From Deltaproteobacteria bacterium (GTDB taxonomy: Bacteria; Myxococcota_A; UBA9160; UBA4427): DNA of 64,000 bases. The position numbers and the translations under genes are program-made. The stretch spans positions 310,001 to 374,000 of the forward strand of contig JADJOR010000009.1 of the NCBI GenBank assembly GCA_016713665.1, in the 5' to 3' direction. The notes beneath the pieces are model-generated. The model did no database searches. It saw only the letters and a list, made by a program, of their open reading frames with translations, and was not told where the DNA came from. This document shows positions 43,192 to 51,543 of this stretch, in pieces (positions within the stretch are counted from its first letter, which is position 1; every line of letters starts with the position of its first letter).

Positions 43192-43692
43192 ATGGCCGAA
43201 GACGGACCGAAGCCGCTGCGCGGGCTCGCGATCCTCGCCGCTCCCCCCGCCGCGGCGGAAGACGCCGCACGGCCGCGCTACGGCGAGGGCGACAGCTCCT
43301 ACCGCGCCGCCGGCGGGCGGCCCGGCATCACGCGCCTCGTCGACGCCTTCTACCGGATCATGGACGAGCTGCCCGAGGCCGCGATCATCCGCCGCATGCA
43401 CGCCCGGGATCTCACCGAGTCGCGAGACAAATTGACCCGCTTTCTCTGCGGCTGGCTGAACGGCCCGAGCCTCTACGCCGAGAAGTACGGCCCGATCCGC
43501 ATCCCCTCCGCCCACGCCCATCTGCGCATCGGCCCCCGCGAGCGCGACGCCTGGCTGCGCTGCATGGAGCTCGCGATCGACGAGCAGGGCTACGCCCCGG
43601 AATTCGCGGCCTATCTGCTGCGCGAGCTCCGGGTGCCGGCCGAGCGCGTGCGGGAGACGAGCCGCGATCCGCTCGGGTCGGAAGGCGCCTAG
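43192..43692 (+). CDS. Group II truncated hemoglobin (trHbO-like)
   Basis: A 166-residue protein with a ~30-residue N-terminal extension before the globin core. GRPGITRLVDAFYRIMDELPEAAIIRRMHA, TRFLCGWLNGPSLYAEKYG, and RIPSAHAHLRIGPRERDAWLRCM (proximal His on helix F and the conserved Trp on helix G) identify group II truncated hemoglobins, which bind O2 and detoxify NO or supply oxygen to oxygenases. ATG 43192 follows AGAGGA. The next gene, a membrane di-iron hydroxylase, begins 2 bp after the stop, so the two are very likely co-transcribed. Confidence 0.85.
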   Translation: MAEDGPKPLRGLAILAAPPAAAEDAARPRYGEGDSSYRAAGGRPGITRLVDAFYRIMDELPEAAIIRRMHARDLTESRDKLTRFLCGWLNGPSLYAEKYGPIRIPSAHAHLRIGPRERDAWLRCMELAIDEQGYAPEFAAYLLRELRVPAERVRETSRDPLGSEGA

Positions 43693-43693
43693 C

Positions 43694-44614
43694 ATGGAGG
43701 TCGCCGGTCCGGACGTCGTGCCGGGCGAGCTCGCGGCCCGTCTGCTCGCCCCGCTGGCGGACTGGCTCGGCGATTGGTCGGCGCTCCTGCACGGGGCGCT
43801 GCTCCCCGTCGGCTGTGCGCTCGTCGCCGTCGCCGTCTGTACGTCGATCGAGCTCCTCGTGCCCGCGGAGCGAGGCCAGGGCCTCGCCGGTCGGATCCGC
43901 AATCTCGCCCATCTCGTGGTCTTCCAGTTCGCAGGGCTTGCGGGCCTCGCGCTCTGGCTGCGGCTCGGTCCCGCGCTCGGGCGCCACGCCCATGCCCCCG
44001 GCCCGGTCGAGTCGATCGTCCTCGTCGCCGTCAACCTCTTCACGATCGACTTCGTCTACTACTGGTACCACCGTGCCCAGCACCGCTTCCCGAGCCTCTG
44101 GGCGATCCACGAGCTCCATCACGCCGATACCGAGCTGAACGCGACCTCGAGCTTCCGGACCTTCTGGCTCGAGCTGCCTCTGCAGTCGATCGTCGTGATG
44201 TCGCCGTCGCTCGTGCTCTTCGGCGACCAGGGCGCTGGTCACGCCTTCGGCATGCTGATCGGCTCCTACGCGTTCCTGATCTTCTCCCACTGCAACTTCC
44301 GCCTGAGCCTCGGCCCCCTCTCGGGCCTCGTCTGCGGCCCGCAGGTCCACCGCATCCATCACTCGCGCCTGCCGCAGCACCGCGATCGCAACTTCGCCCA
44401 GTATTTCCCCTTCCTCGACCGCCTCTTCGGGACCTGGTATGCGCCAGCGCCCGGCGAGTTCCCGCCGACCGGCGCCGACGCGCTCGCCTCCGACGCGTCG
44501 CTCGCGACGGTCTTCGTGCGGCCGTTCCGGATCTGGCTCTCCGGGGCGGGCGCGGTGGCCCCGCCTGCGCGATCTTCGGGCGCCGCGCGCAGGCGCCCGT
44601 CGCGAAGGAGCTGA
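43694..44614 (+). CDS. Sterol desaturase/fatty acid hydroxylase family membrane protein
   Basis: A 306-residue integral membrane protein with four or more hydrophobic spans and the full histidine motifs of the di-iron desaturase/hydroxylase superfamily: HRAQH (HxxxH), HELHH (HxxHH) and HRIHH (HxxHH). These use O2 and a reductant to hydroxylate or desaturate lipids or sterols. The start lies 2 bp after the hemoglobin stop, and the amidohydrolase start lies 2 bp after its own stop, forming a three-gene operon. Coupling to a hemoglobin suggests oxygen delivery or NO protection, which is inference. Confidence 0.87.
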   Translation: MEVAGPDVVPGELAARLLAPLADWLGDWSALLHGALLPVGCALVAVAVCTSIELLVPAERGQGLAGRIRNLAHLVVFQFAGLAGLALWLRLGPALGRHAHAPGPVESIVLVAVNLFTIDFVYYWYHRAQHRFPSLWAIHELHHADTELNATSSFRTFWLELPLQSIVVMSPSLVLFGDQGAGHAFGMLIGSYAFLIFSHCNFRLSLGPLSGLVCGPQVHRIHHSRLPQHRDRNFAQYFPFLDRLFGTWYAPAPGEFPPTGADALASDASLATVFVRPFRIWLSGAGAVAPPARSSGAARRRPSRRS

Positions 44615-44615
44615 G

Positions 44616-46403
44616 ATGGCCATGCTCGACCTCGTGATCCGCGGTGCGCGTGTCGTCGATGGAAGGGGAGCGCCGTCGTTTCGTGGCGACGTCGGACTGC
44701 GCGGGGGCCGGATCGCGGCGATCCGCGCCGACGACGCGAAGGGAGCCGGTGCGGGCCATTCGACGGCGAGGCTCGAGTCGGCGCGGGAGACGCTCGACGC
44801 CGATGGCCTCGTGCTCGCGCCGGGCTTCGTCGATCCGCATACGCATTACGACGCCCAGCTCTGCTGGGATCCCTCGGCGTCGCCGTCGAATCTCCACGGG
44901 GTCACGAGCATCGTCGGCGGCAACTGCGGCTTCTCGATCGCGCCGCTCGGAAGCGAGGCCGACGCCGACTACGTCCGCCGCATGCTGGCCGTCGTCGAGG
45001 GCATGCCCCTCGAAGCGCTCGAGCGCGGCCTCGACTGGCAATGGCGCTCCTTCGCCGATTTCCTGGCCCGGCTCGAGGGGCGCACCGCCGTCAACGCAGG
45101 CTTTCTCGTCGGCCACTGCGCCCTGCGCCGGACGGTGATGGGCGAGCGCGGCATCGCCGAGCCCGCGAGCGCGGACGAGATCGCGCGCATGGGCGCGCTG
45201 CTGCGCCGCTCGCTCGCCGAAGGCGGTCTCGGTCTCTCGAGCTCCCGCTCGTTCACGCATCGCGACGGCGAGGGCCGGCCGGTTCCCTCGCGGGCCGCGT
45301 CGGAGGAGGAGCTCCTCGCCCTCTGCGACGTGACGGGCCAGGTCGAGGGCACGACCCTCGAATTCATCACCGATGGCTGCCTTCAGGGCTTCAGCGACGC
45401 CGAGATCGACCTGATGGCGCGCATGTCGCTGCGGGCCGGGCGCCCGCTCAACTGGAACGTCTTCACGATCGACGCGCAGGAGAAGACGCGCTTCGCGAAC
45501 CAGCTGCGCGCCTCGCAGGTCGCCGCCGAGCGCGGCGGGCGCGTCGTCGCGCTGACGATGCCGACCCAGGTCGGGCTGACGATGAGCTTCCTGACCTACT
45601 GTGCGCTGCATCAGATCCCCGGCTGGGGGAAGGTCATGGCGCTGCCGGTCGCCGAGCGGATGGCGGCGCTGCGCCGGCCCGAGGTCCGCCAGGCGCTGCT
45701 CGACGGGACCCGCTCCCCCGATGCCGGCGTCTTCGCGAGCCTCGGCCAGTTCGGGCGCTACCGGATCGGCGAGACCTTCAGCGAGGCCAATCGCGGGCTC
45801 ACGGGTCGCATGCTGCGCGACGTCGCCGCCGAGCGCGGACAGAGCGAGCTCGACGCGATCCTCGACATCGTGCTCGCCGACGAGCTGCGCACCGTCCTCT
45901 GGCCGCAGGCGGCCGGGGCGGACGTCGAGGGCTGGTCGCTGCGGGCGACGGCCTGGGGCAGCGAGCATACGCTGCTCGGCGGCTCCGACGCGGGGGCCCA
46001 TCTCGATCGCATGTGCGGCGCGCCCTACACGACGGATTTCCTCGCCGACTGCCTGCGCGGCCGGAAGCTCTGGCCCCTCGAGCGCGCGGTCGAGGCGCTC
46101 TCCGACGCGCCCGCGCGGCTCTTCGGGCTGAAGCAGCGTGGGCGGATCGCCGCCGACCATTGGGCCGACCTCGTGCTCTTCGATCCCGCGACGATCGGCT
46201 CCGGCGAGATCCACGCGCGCAGCGACCTGCCGGGTGGGACGGCGCGGCTCTTCGCGGAGTCGACGGGGATGCATCGCGTCTTCGTGAACGGCCAGACGAT
46301 CGTCGTCGACGGCGCCGCGACGGAGGCGCTGCCGGGCCGCGTGCTGCGATCGGGGCGGGATACCGAGACGGTCGCGATCCCGGGCGCGGGGCGATCGCGT
46401 TAG
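44616..46403 (+). CDS. N-acyl-D-amino-acid deacylase-type amidohydrolase
   Basis: A 595-residue amidohydrolase, start ATG 44616, GGAG 6 nt upstream. It shows LDLVIRGARVVDGRGAPSF, GFVDPHTHYDAQLCWDP, GGNCGF, GHCALRRTVMG, FITDGCLQGF and a late GGSDAGAHLDRMCG, the architecture of the D-aminoacylase branch of the amidohydrolase superfamily and of the paralogue at 28886. Conserved Cys in GNCGF is typical. It is third in the hemoglobin/hydroxylase operon. It could hydrolyse an N-acyl bond in a lipid or amino-acid conjugate; the true substrate is unknown. Confidence 0.85.
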   Translation: MAMLDLVIRGARVVDGRGAPSFRGDVGLRGGRIAAIRADDAKGAGAGHSTARLESARETLDADGLVLAPGFVDPHTHYDAQLCWDPSASPSNLHGVTSIVGGNCGFSIAPLGSEADADYVRRMLAVVEGMPLEALERGLDWQWRSFADFLARLEGRTAVNAGFLVGHCALRRTVMGERGIAEPASADEIARMGALLRRSLAEGGLGLSSSRSFTHRDGEGRPVPSRAASEEELLALCDVTGQVEGTTLEFITDGCLQGFSDAEIDLMARMSLRAGRPLNWNVFTIDAQEKTRFANQLRASQVAAERGGRVVALTMPTQVGLTMSFLTYCALHQIPGWGKVMALPVAERMAALRRPEVRQALLDGTRSPDAGVFASLGQFGRYRIGETFSEANRGLTGRMLRDVAAERGQSELDAILDIVLADELRTVLWPQAAGADVEGWSLRATAWGSEHTLLGGSDAGAHLDRMCGAPYTTDFLADCLRGRKLWPLERAVEALSDAPARLFGLKQRGRIAADHWADLVLFDPATIGSGEIHARSDLPGGTARLFAESTGMHRVFVNGQTIVVDGAATEALPGRVLRSGRDTETVAIPGAGRSR

Positions 46404-46418
46404 TCGGTCGCGCCGCCC

Positions 46419-47843
46419 TCAGCTCTCGCTGGGCTTGCGGTAGCCGAACATGCCCCGCTCGCGGATCAGCGCCGCCACTGCATCCGGCACCATCTTCTCC
46501 CACGCGGGATCCCCGGCCCGGATCAGCCGGAGCACGTCGCGCGAGAAGATCGACAGGACCTCCTCGCGGTAGTGCGCGAGGGGCTTGATGCTCCCCTGGT
46601 CGACGAGAAAGCGGTAGAGCGACATCAGGCCCGGAGCGAGCTCGAGATTCGAGACGGTCGTCAGCTTGCCGGTCTTCGGATCCCGCAGCGGATAGACGTA
46701 CATCGTGAGGCCGTTCTTGAAGAGCCGGCCGAAGGACTCGAGGATGCCGCCGTCGAGCTTCTCGTAGAAGCGCGGCTCGAAGAGCTGGGCCAGGCTGCCC
46801 GCGCCGAGCACGATCCCGATCGGACGGTCGGTGGCCGAGGCGAGGTAGCCGGCGAGGCGATAGAACTCGAAGTAGTCCGAGATGAGCACCGTCTGCCCGG
46901 TCGCCGCCAGCACGTCGACCCGGGCGAGGAAGTCCGAGAGGTCGAGCTCGCCCTCGGAGAGCAGGTTGTTCATCGTCAGCTCCATCAGGGCGAGCGGCTT
47001 CTCCTCGCCGCCGAGCTGCGCCTCGAACTGCTCGAGCGCGCTCGCGAGCATGTCGAGGTTGACGTGGGTGACGGGGCGGAAGCTCCCGCGCTCGACCAGC
47101 ACCGGCCGCTTGCGCAGCGCCTCCGAAGGCTGGAGCACCGTCCCGTCCGCCGCGAACATGGCGGCCTCCGACAGCCCGAGCTGGACGAGCCGCAGGCTCA
47201 TCACGCGGTTGTCGACGTGGCGGAACTCGATGCCCGAGAACTCGATCATGTCGATCTCGATGCGCGCCGTGCCGAGGCCGTCGAGCAGCGACTCGACCAG
47301 GACGTCGGGGTCGGAGAACAGGAAGAAGGCGCCGTAGAGCAGGTTGACGCCGACGATGCCGAGGGCCTCCTGCTGGAGCGTGGTCTCGCTGTCGAGCATG
47401 CGGACGTGGATCACGATCCGGCTCGCCTCGTCCCGGGGATGGGACTGGAAGGTCACGCCCATCCAGCCGTGGCACTCGTGGTTGCCGCGGAAGCTGCGCG
47501 CGACGACGGTGTCGGCGAAGGCGAAGAAGGCGGTCTGGTTGCCGCGGCGCTCGCGCAGGCGCTCGCAGTTCAGCTCGTACTCGTACGCGAGCATCTTCTC
47601 GAGCCGCTCGCGGCAGACGTAGCGCTCGCACGGGCCGTAGATGGCGTCGCTGACCGTCATGTCGTAGGCGGAGATGCTCTTCGCGATCGTGCCCGCGGCG
47701 CCGCCCGCCCGGAAGAACCAGCGGACCACCTCCTGGCCCGCCCCGATCTCGGCGAAGGTCCCGTAGCGCTTCTGGTCGAGATTGATCGCGAGCGCCTTCT
47801 CGCGCGCCTCGCGGGGTCGGGTCTGGAGCGGATTCGTCAGCAT
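46419..47843 (-). CDS. Conserved protein of unknown function, ~474 residues
   Basis: ATG 47843 with GGAG 5 nt upstream begins MLTNPLQTRPREAREKALAI. It contains a long conserved middle (RYGTFAEIGAGQEVVRWFFR, YGPCERYVCRERLEKMLAYE, FADTVVARSFRGNHECHGWM, LLQEALG-like TTLQQEALGIVGVNLLYG). No membrane span or signal peptide is seen and I cannot assign a catalytic motif. From memory, close relatives of this length occur in several proteobacteria under inconsistent automated names; I do not trust any of those. The strong sequence conservation by recollection, intact frame and clear ribosome-binding site indicate a real soluble protein. It is convergent with the amidohydrolase operon. Confidence 0.75.
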   Translation of the reverse strand: MLTNPLQTRPREAREKALAINLDQKRYGTFAEIGAGQEVVRWFFRAGGAAGTIAKSISAYDMTVSDAIYGPCERYVCRERLEKMLAYEYELNCERLRERRGNQTAFFAFADTVVARSFRGNHECHGWMGVTFQSHPRDEASRIVIHVRMLDSETTLQQEALGIVGVNLLYGAFFLFSDPDVLVESLLDGLGTARIEIDMIEFSGIEFRHVDNRVMSLRLVQLGLSEAAMFAADGTVLQPSEALRKRPVLVERGSFRPVTHVNLDMLASALEQFEAQLGGEEKPLALMELTMNNLLSEGELDLSDFLARVDVLAATGQTVLISDYFEFYRLAGYLASATDRPIGIVLGAGSLAQLFEPRFYEKLDGGILESFGRLFKNGLTMYVYPLRDPKTGKLTTVSNLELAPGLMSLYRFLVDQGSIKPLAHYREEVLSIFSRDVLRLIRAGDPAWEKMVPDAVAALIRERGMFGYRKPSES

Positions 47844-48022
47844 CGGATCTCCGTCTGTGTCGCGGGACGAGCCGCGGCGCCCCGGCGCGGCTCGCCCGGA
47901 TCGGCTCCGTCTCCAGCGAGCAAGACACGTGCCGCTCCGGAGGAAGCCCGATCCGGCCTCCCGAGGCCTGGATCGGCTGGAATCCGCCCACGCCTGAGGC
48001 GAAGTCGTGCCGCGCGACGCGG

Positions 48023-48931
48023 CTACGCGATCACTTTCTCCGCATAGAAGTCGATCGCCCGGCGCAGGTCGGCCATGTTCCGGCCGCCGATCGGCGCGAG
48101 CACCCACGTCACCCCGATCGCCTCGAGCTCGGCGACGTGGTCGCGATAGGCGGCGAGGTCGAATCTGGGCGAGCCGACGGTGCCCCCGACCATGACCGGG
48201 AAGAAGACGTCGAAGGGGCCCTTGCGGTCGACCTTGCGGGCGTGGTCCTTCAGGTAGGCGATGCCCTGGCGCAGGTCGTCGACGCCGTCGATGTGGGCCG
48301 TGCGTCGGGCGCTGCCGAGGGAGCGGGGATTGGGCATCGGCATCCAGCCCTGGCAGCCCTCGGCGACGCGGCGGCGGGTCAGCTGGGAGTTGCCGCCGAT
48401 CCAGATCGGAATGTCGGCCTGGATCGGGGTCGGGTTCGCGGTGTTCCCGACGGCTTCGAAGTGGCGGCCTTTGTGGACGACCGAGCCGCCCTTCCAGGTC
48501 TTGCGCAGGACGGCGAGGGACTCGTCGAAGAGCGCGTTGCGCTCGTCGAAGTCGACGCCCATCGCGTCGAACTCGGCCTTCAGGTAGCCCGTTCCGCAGC
48601 CCAGGATCAGGCGTCCCCCGGAGAGGCGGTCGAGGCTCGCCGCAGACTTCGCGAGCAGGAAGGGGTTGCGATACGGAACGACCGTGAGATTCGTCAGGAC
48701 CTTGATCCGTTTCGTCGCGGCCGCCGCGAAGGAGAGCGAGACGAAGGGATCGAGGGCGTCGTGGCCGCCGGCGGCGAGCCACTCGTCGCTCGGGATCGGA
48801 TGCTCGGTCACCGCGACGATGCCGAAGCCCGCGTCTTCGGCGGCCTTCGCGACCTCGCCGACGGCGTCCTGGGTCAGGAACTCGGGAATCAGGGGATGGA
48901 TCATGAAGGGAAGACCGAGGGCGTGTTGCAT
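48023..48931 (-). CDS. LLM class F420-dependent oxidoreductase
   Basis: A 302-residue luciferase-like protein, one of four in this window. VAVTEHPIPSDEWLAAGGHD, KVLTNLTVVPYRNPFLLAKS and ILGCGTGYLKAEFDAMGVD (cofactor phosphate loop) are clear, followed by PIWIGGNSQLTRRRVAEGCQ. This matches the TIGR03619-like group. Cofactor inferred as F420 or FMN. It stands between the unknown 474-residue gene and the degenerate MBL-fold gene, same strand but with gaps of 179 and 215 bp. Confidence 0.84.
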   Translation of the reverse strand: MQHALGLPFMIHPLIPEFLTQDAVGEVAKAAEDAGFGIVAVTEHPIPSDEWLAAGGHDALDPFVSLSFAAAATKRIKVLTNLTVVPYRNPFLLAKSAASLDRLSGGRLILGCGTGYLKAEFDAMGVDFDERNALFDESLAVLRKTWKGGSVVHKGRHFEAVGNTANPTPIQADIPIWIGGNSQLTRRRVAEGCQGWMPMPNPRSLGSARRTAHIDGVDDLRQGIAYLKDHARKVDRKGPFDVFFPVMVGGTVGSPRFDLAAYRDHVAELEAIGVTWVLAPIGGRNMADLRRAIDFYAEKVIA

Positions 48932-48961
48932 GGCTGTCGTTTCCTGTGCGGTGGATCGGTG

Positions 48962-49156
48962 ATGCGCGGGGTCACGTTATCGCGCAGGAGCGAAGCGCAC
49001 CCGGCCCGTTTCGGGCAGGAGGCCCGCGCGCGGGTGCTCGAACGGATCCGGCGCGCGCTGGCCGCCGGCGACGACGCAGGCGCGCTGCAGATCGCGCGGG
49101 AGCTCGAGCGGCGCCTCGATCGGGCGAGCCGCTCGCTCGCGGGCCGTCAGGGATAG
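48962..49156 (+). CDS. Possible small protein, 64 residues
   Basis: A short plus-strand open frame with a plausible amphipathic helix (ARVLERIRRALAAGDDAGAL then ELERRLDRAS). No good ribosome-binding site precedes ATG 48962, although AGGAGG lies upstream of an internal GTG that would give a ~40-residue product. It overlaps the 3' end of the minus-strand MBL-fold gene by 10 bp. It is flanked by minus-strand genes, so it would be an isolated plus-strand unit. Evidence is weak. Confidence 0.28.
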   Translation: MRGVTLSRRSEAHPARFGQEARARVLERIRRALAAGDDAGALQIARELERRLDRASRSLAGRQG

Positions 49157-50115
49157 ACGACGTCGCCGTCCTTCGGGACCAGGATCTCGCCCTCGAAGTC
49201 GTTGCCGACGAGCGAGCGGACCTGGAGATCGAAGAACGGCGGCGGGCGCAGGCGGACCAGGACGAGGCGCTTCGCCTGGGCCTCGCGGGCGAGATCGCCG
49301 ACGTCGAGGATCGACGTATGGATCTTCGCCTCCTTGGCGAGGCGCTCGGGATGGGGGACCTCGGCGCCGGTCCCGGCGAGCTCTTCGGGGGTCGGGAGAT
49401 AGGTGGCCTCGTGGACCAGGGCGTCCGCGTTCGCGGCGAAGCGCGTGAGCGCTTCGCGATCCCAGCCCGAGCCGCTGACGACGATGCGGTGCTCCCCTTG
49501 CTCGAAGCGCCAGGCGAGGGTCGGGAGCGGGCCGCCTTCGAGGGCGCGGGCCTCGATGTGAAGCGGACCGAGCTCGAGCGCATGACCATCTCCGACCTCT
49601 TCGACGACGGCGCGGGCGCCCTCCGCCGGCAGCTCGAGGGAGGCGCCGAGCGCGTCGCGACCGGCGGCGTGGGCCTGCTCGAGGGACTCGACGAGGGTCC
49701 GCGTGCCGACGGGCCCGACGATGCGGAGCGCCGTCGCGCGCGACGAGAGCCAGCCCGTGTAGAGCAGGTCGTCGAGGCCCATCGTGTTCTCGGGCAGGAG
49801 GTTCGTGAGCAGCACGAGCCCGGGCTGATCGACCGGGATCTTCGCGAGCCGCAGCGCCTCGGCGATGCCGCGGCCCGCGTCGACGAGCACGATCTGGTTG
49901 CCCTGCACGATGGCGGTCGTGGGTCCCAGGCGTTCGGGGTTCTCGTAGCCGTTGCCCGTGCCGACGGCGACGACCTCGATCCCGCTCGCCGTCCGCGGAT
50001 CGAGGGGCGCCACGATCTCGGCGAGCTCGGCGGCTCGCCAGAGCACGCCCGCGCCGACCCAGGCGAGGATCAGCACCCCGATCACGAGCCCGAGGAAGAT
50101 CAGCTTTCCGTCCAT
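49147..50115 (-). CDS. MBL-fold protein with degenerate metal site
   Basis: A 322-residue protein with an N-terminal membrane anchor (LIFLGLVIGVLILAWVGAGV) and an RNase Z-like metallo-beta-lactamase fold outline: GIEVVAVGTGNG, TAIVQGNQIVLVDAGRGIAE, LPTLAWRFEQGEHRIVVSGSG, ADALVHEATYL. The position of the HxHxDH metal motif reads LLTNLLPENTMGLDDLL, so the key His residues are missing, and the usual SGDT Asp is SGSG. It may be a catalytically dead scaffold or use another chemistry. The frame is intact. It is 25 bp downstream of purU. Confidence 0.75.
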   Translation of the reverse strand: MDGKLIFLGLVIGVLILAWVGAGVLWRAAELAEIVAPLDPRTASGIEVVAVGTGNGYENPERLGPTTAIVQGNQIVLVDAGRGIAEALRLAKIPVDQPGLVLLTNLLPENTMGLDDLLYTGWLSSRATALRIVGPVGTRTLVESLEQAHAAGRDALGASLELPAEGARAVVEEVGDGHALELGPLHIEARALEGGPLPTLAWRFEQGEHRIVVSGSGWDREALTRFAANADALVHEATYLPTPEELAGTGAEVPHPERLAKEAKIHTSILDVGDLAREAQAKRLVLVRLRPPPFFDLQVRSLVGNDFEGEILVPKDGDVVYP

Positions 50116-50140
50116 TGTGTCCGCTCACCCCATCAGTCGC

Positions 50141-51025
50141 TCAGTCGAAGACGACCGTCTTGTTGTCGTAGACGAGGACCCGGCCCTCGAGATGCCACGC
50201 GACCGCGCGCGAGAGCACGACCCGCTCGACGTCGCGGCCCTTGCGGACGAGGTCGTCCGGCGTGTCGCGGTGGGACACGCGGACGACGTCCTGCTCGATG
50301 ATCGGGCCTTCGTCGAGCTCCGCGGTCGCGTAGTGGGCCGTCGCGCCGATGCGCTTCACGCCGCGGCCGTAGGCCTGGTGATAGGGCTTGCCGCCCTGGA
50401 AGGCGGGCAGGAAGGAGTGGTGGATGTTGATGATCCGGCCCGCGTAGGCGTCGAGCATCCGCGGCGAGAGGATCTGCATGTAGCGCGCGAGCACGACGAG
50501 GTCGATCGCGGAGCGCTCGAGCAGCGCGAGCTCGGCCGCCTCCTGCTCGGCCTTGTTCGCCTGCGTGATCGGGAAGACGTGGTAGTCGATGCCGAAGTGG
50601 CGGGCGATCGGCTCGAGGTCCGGATGATTGCTCACGATGAGCGGAATCTCGCAGACGAGCTCCCCCGAGCGATGGCGCAGCAGCAGGTCGTAGAGGCAGT
50701 GGTCCGTCTTCGAGACGAAGATCGCGACGCGCTGGGCATCCCGGTCGAGGCGCAGCGACCAGCGCATGGCGTGGCGGGCCGCGACGGCGGCGATCGCGCC
50801 CCGGAGCGTCTGCTCCCCGATCGCCTCGCTCGCGCCCTCGATCCGGGTATCGAAGCGGATGCGCTGGAAGAACTTGCCGGCAAACGGGTCCGTGTGCTGG
50901 GCGGCGTCGACGATGTTGAGACCGAGGGAGTAGAGCGCGTGGGAGAGCGCGGCGACCAGGCCGGGACGGTCGTCACAGGTCACGAGCAGCGTGGCCCGGG
51001 TCGAGGCTTCGCGAGGGGGCGTCAT
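50141..51025 (-). CDS. purU: Formyltetrahydrofolate deformylase
   Basis: A 294-residue enzyme that hydrolyses 10-formyl-THF to THF and formate, balancing the C1 pool. An N-terminal ACT domain (LLVTCDDRPGLVAALSHAL) is followed by a formyltransferase-fold domain with IVSNHPDLEPIARHFGIDYH, LARYMQILSPRMLDAYAGRI and the catalytic INIHHSFLPAF and GATAHYATAELDEGPI (Asn, His and Asp residues of the GART active site). ATG 51025 is chosen; further upstream in-frame codons lie in poorly conserved sequence. The 518-bp upstream region is unusually structured. Confidence 0.92.
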   Translation of the reverse strand: MTPPREASTRATLLVTCDDRPGLVAALSHALYSLGLNIVDAAQHTDPFAGKFFQRIRFDTRIEGASEAIGEQTLRGAIAAVAARHAMRWSLRLDRDAQRVAIFVSKTDHCLYDLLLRHRSGELVCEIPLIVSNHPDLEPIARHFGIDYHVFPITQANKAEQEAAELALLERSAIDLVVLARYMQILSPRMLDAYAGRIINIHHSFLPAFQGGKPYHQAYGRGVKRIGATAHYATAELDEGPIIEQDVVRVSHRDTPDDLVRKGRDVERVVLSRAVAWHLEGRVLVYDNKTVVFD

Positions 51026-51543
51026 CGGGGATTCTCCGGCGCGCAGCGTAGCGGAGGCGGGACTGCCCGGATCGGCTTGCGTTCGCACTATGGCCCGCCG
51101 AGGCGCCGTCCGATACGTTCGTCGACAGGGGGAATCACTCATCTCCCGAGTTCGCCGCTGTCCATTCATGGGGGATGGAATGCGGGAGCGGCCCGGAGGG
51201 GCGGCGACGGCGGCCACCTGAGCCCGGGAACCTGGCAACCGCTTTGGGGCGGTTGCTCATCCATACCATGCCGACTTTGGGAGGTACGAATGGACCAACG
51301 TAGCACTACGACGAGTGAGGTGGTGGCGTCCTAGCAACGCTGAACCGTTTCCGTTTCGTCGAATACGCTAGGTGCTGCGTGGGACGCAGGTTCCCAACGC
51401 CGCCGACCCTGGGAACGCGGACGTCGTAGCCGCCATGGGGACATGGTTCGGGGAGCAATCCCGGGACGCATGCCCTGTTCCCAGGGCCCTTGCGTCTCTG
51501 GGGTCCGAGCGCCGCGGCGCGCGCCGCCGAAAGAGCGGCCCGA
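51026..51543. other. 518-bp structured intergenic region, lower GC
   Basis: No normal gene is seen. GC falls to about 57% over 51241-51360 against about 70% around it. Perfect or near-perfect hairpins occur in series: 51235-51256 (8-bp stem GCAACCGC), 51375-51389 (6-bp), 51390-51416 (7-bp), plus smaller ones. On the plus strand GGGAGG (51279-51284) precedes a 14-codon open frame, 51290-51334 (MDQRSTTTSEVVAS). Flanking genes are both on the minus strand, so the purU leader on that strand is an alternative reading. The function is unknown. Confidence 0.5.

Noticed and set aside
51181..51340. SAM-type riboswitch because of the GGCAACC...GGTTGC hairpin
   Set aside because: The remainder of the SAM-I consensus (P1 and P4 elements, kink-turn) is not visible and no methionine gene follows.
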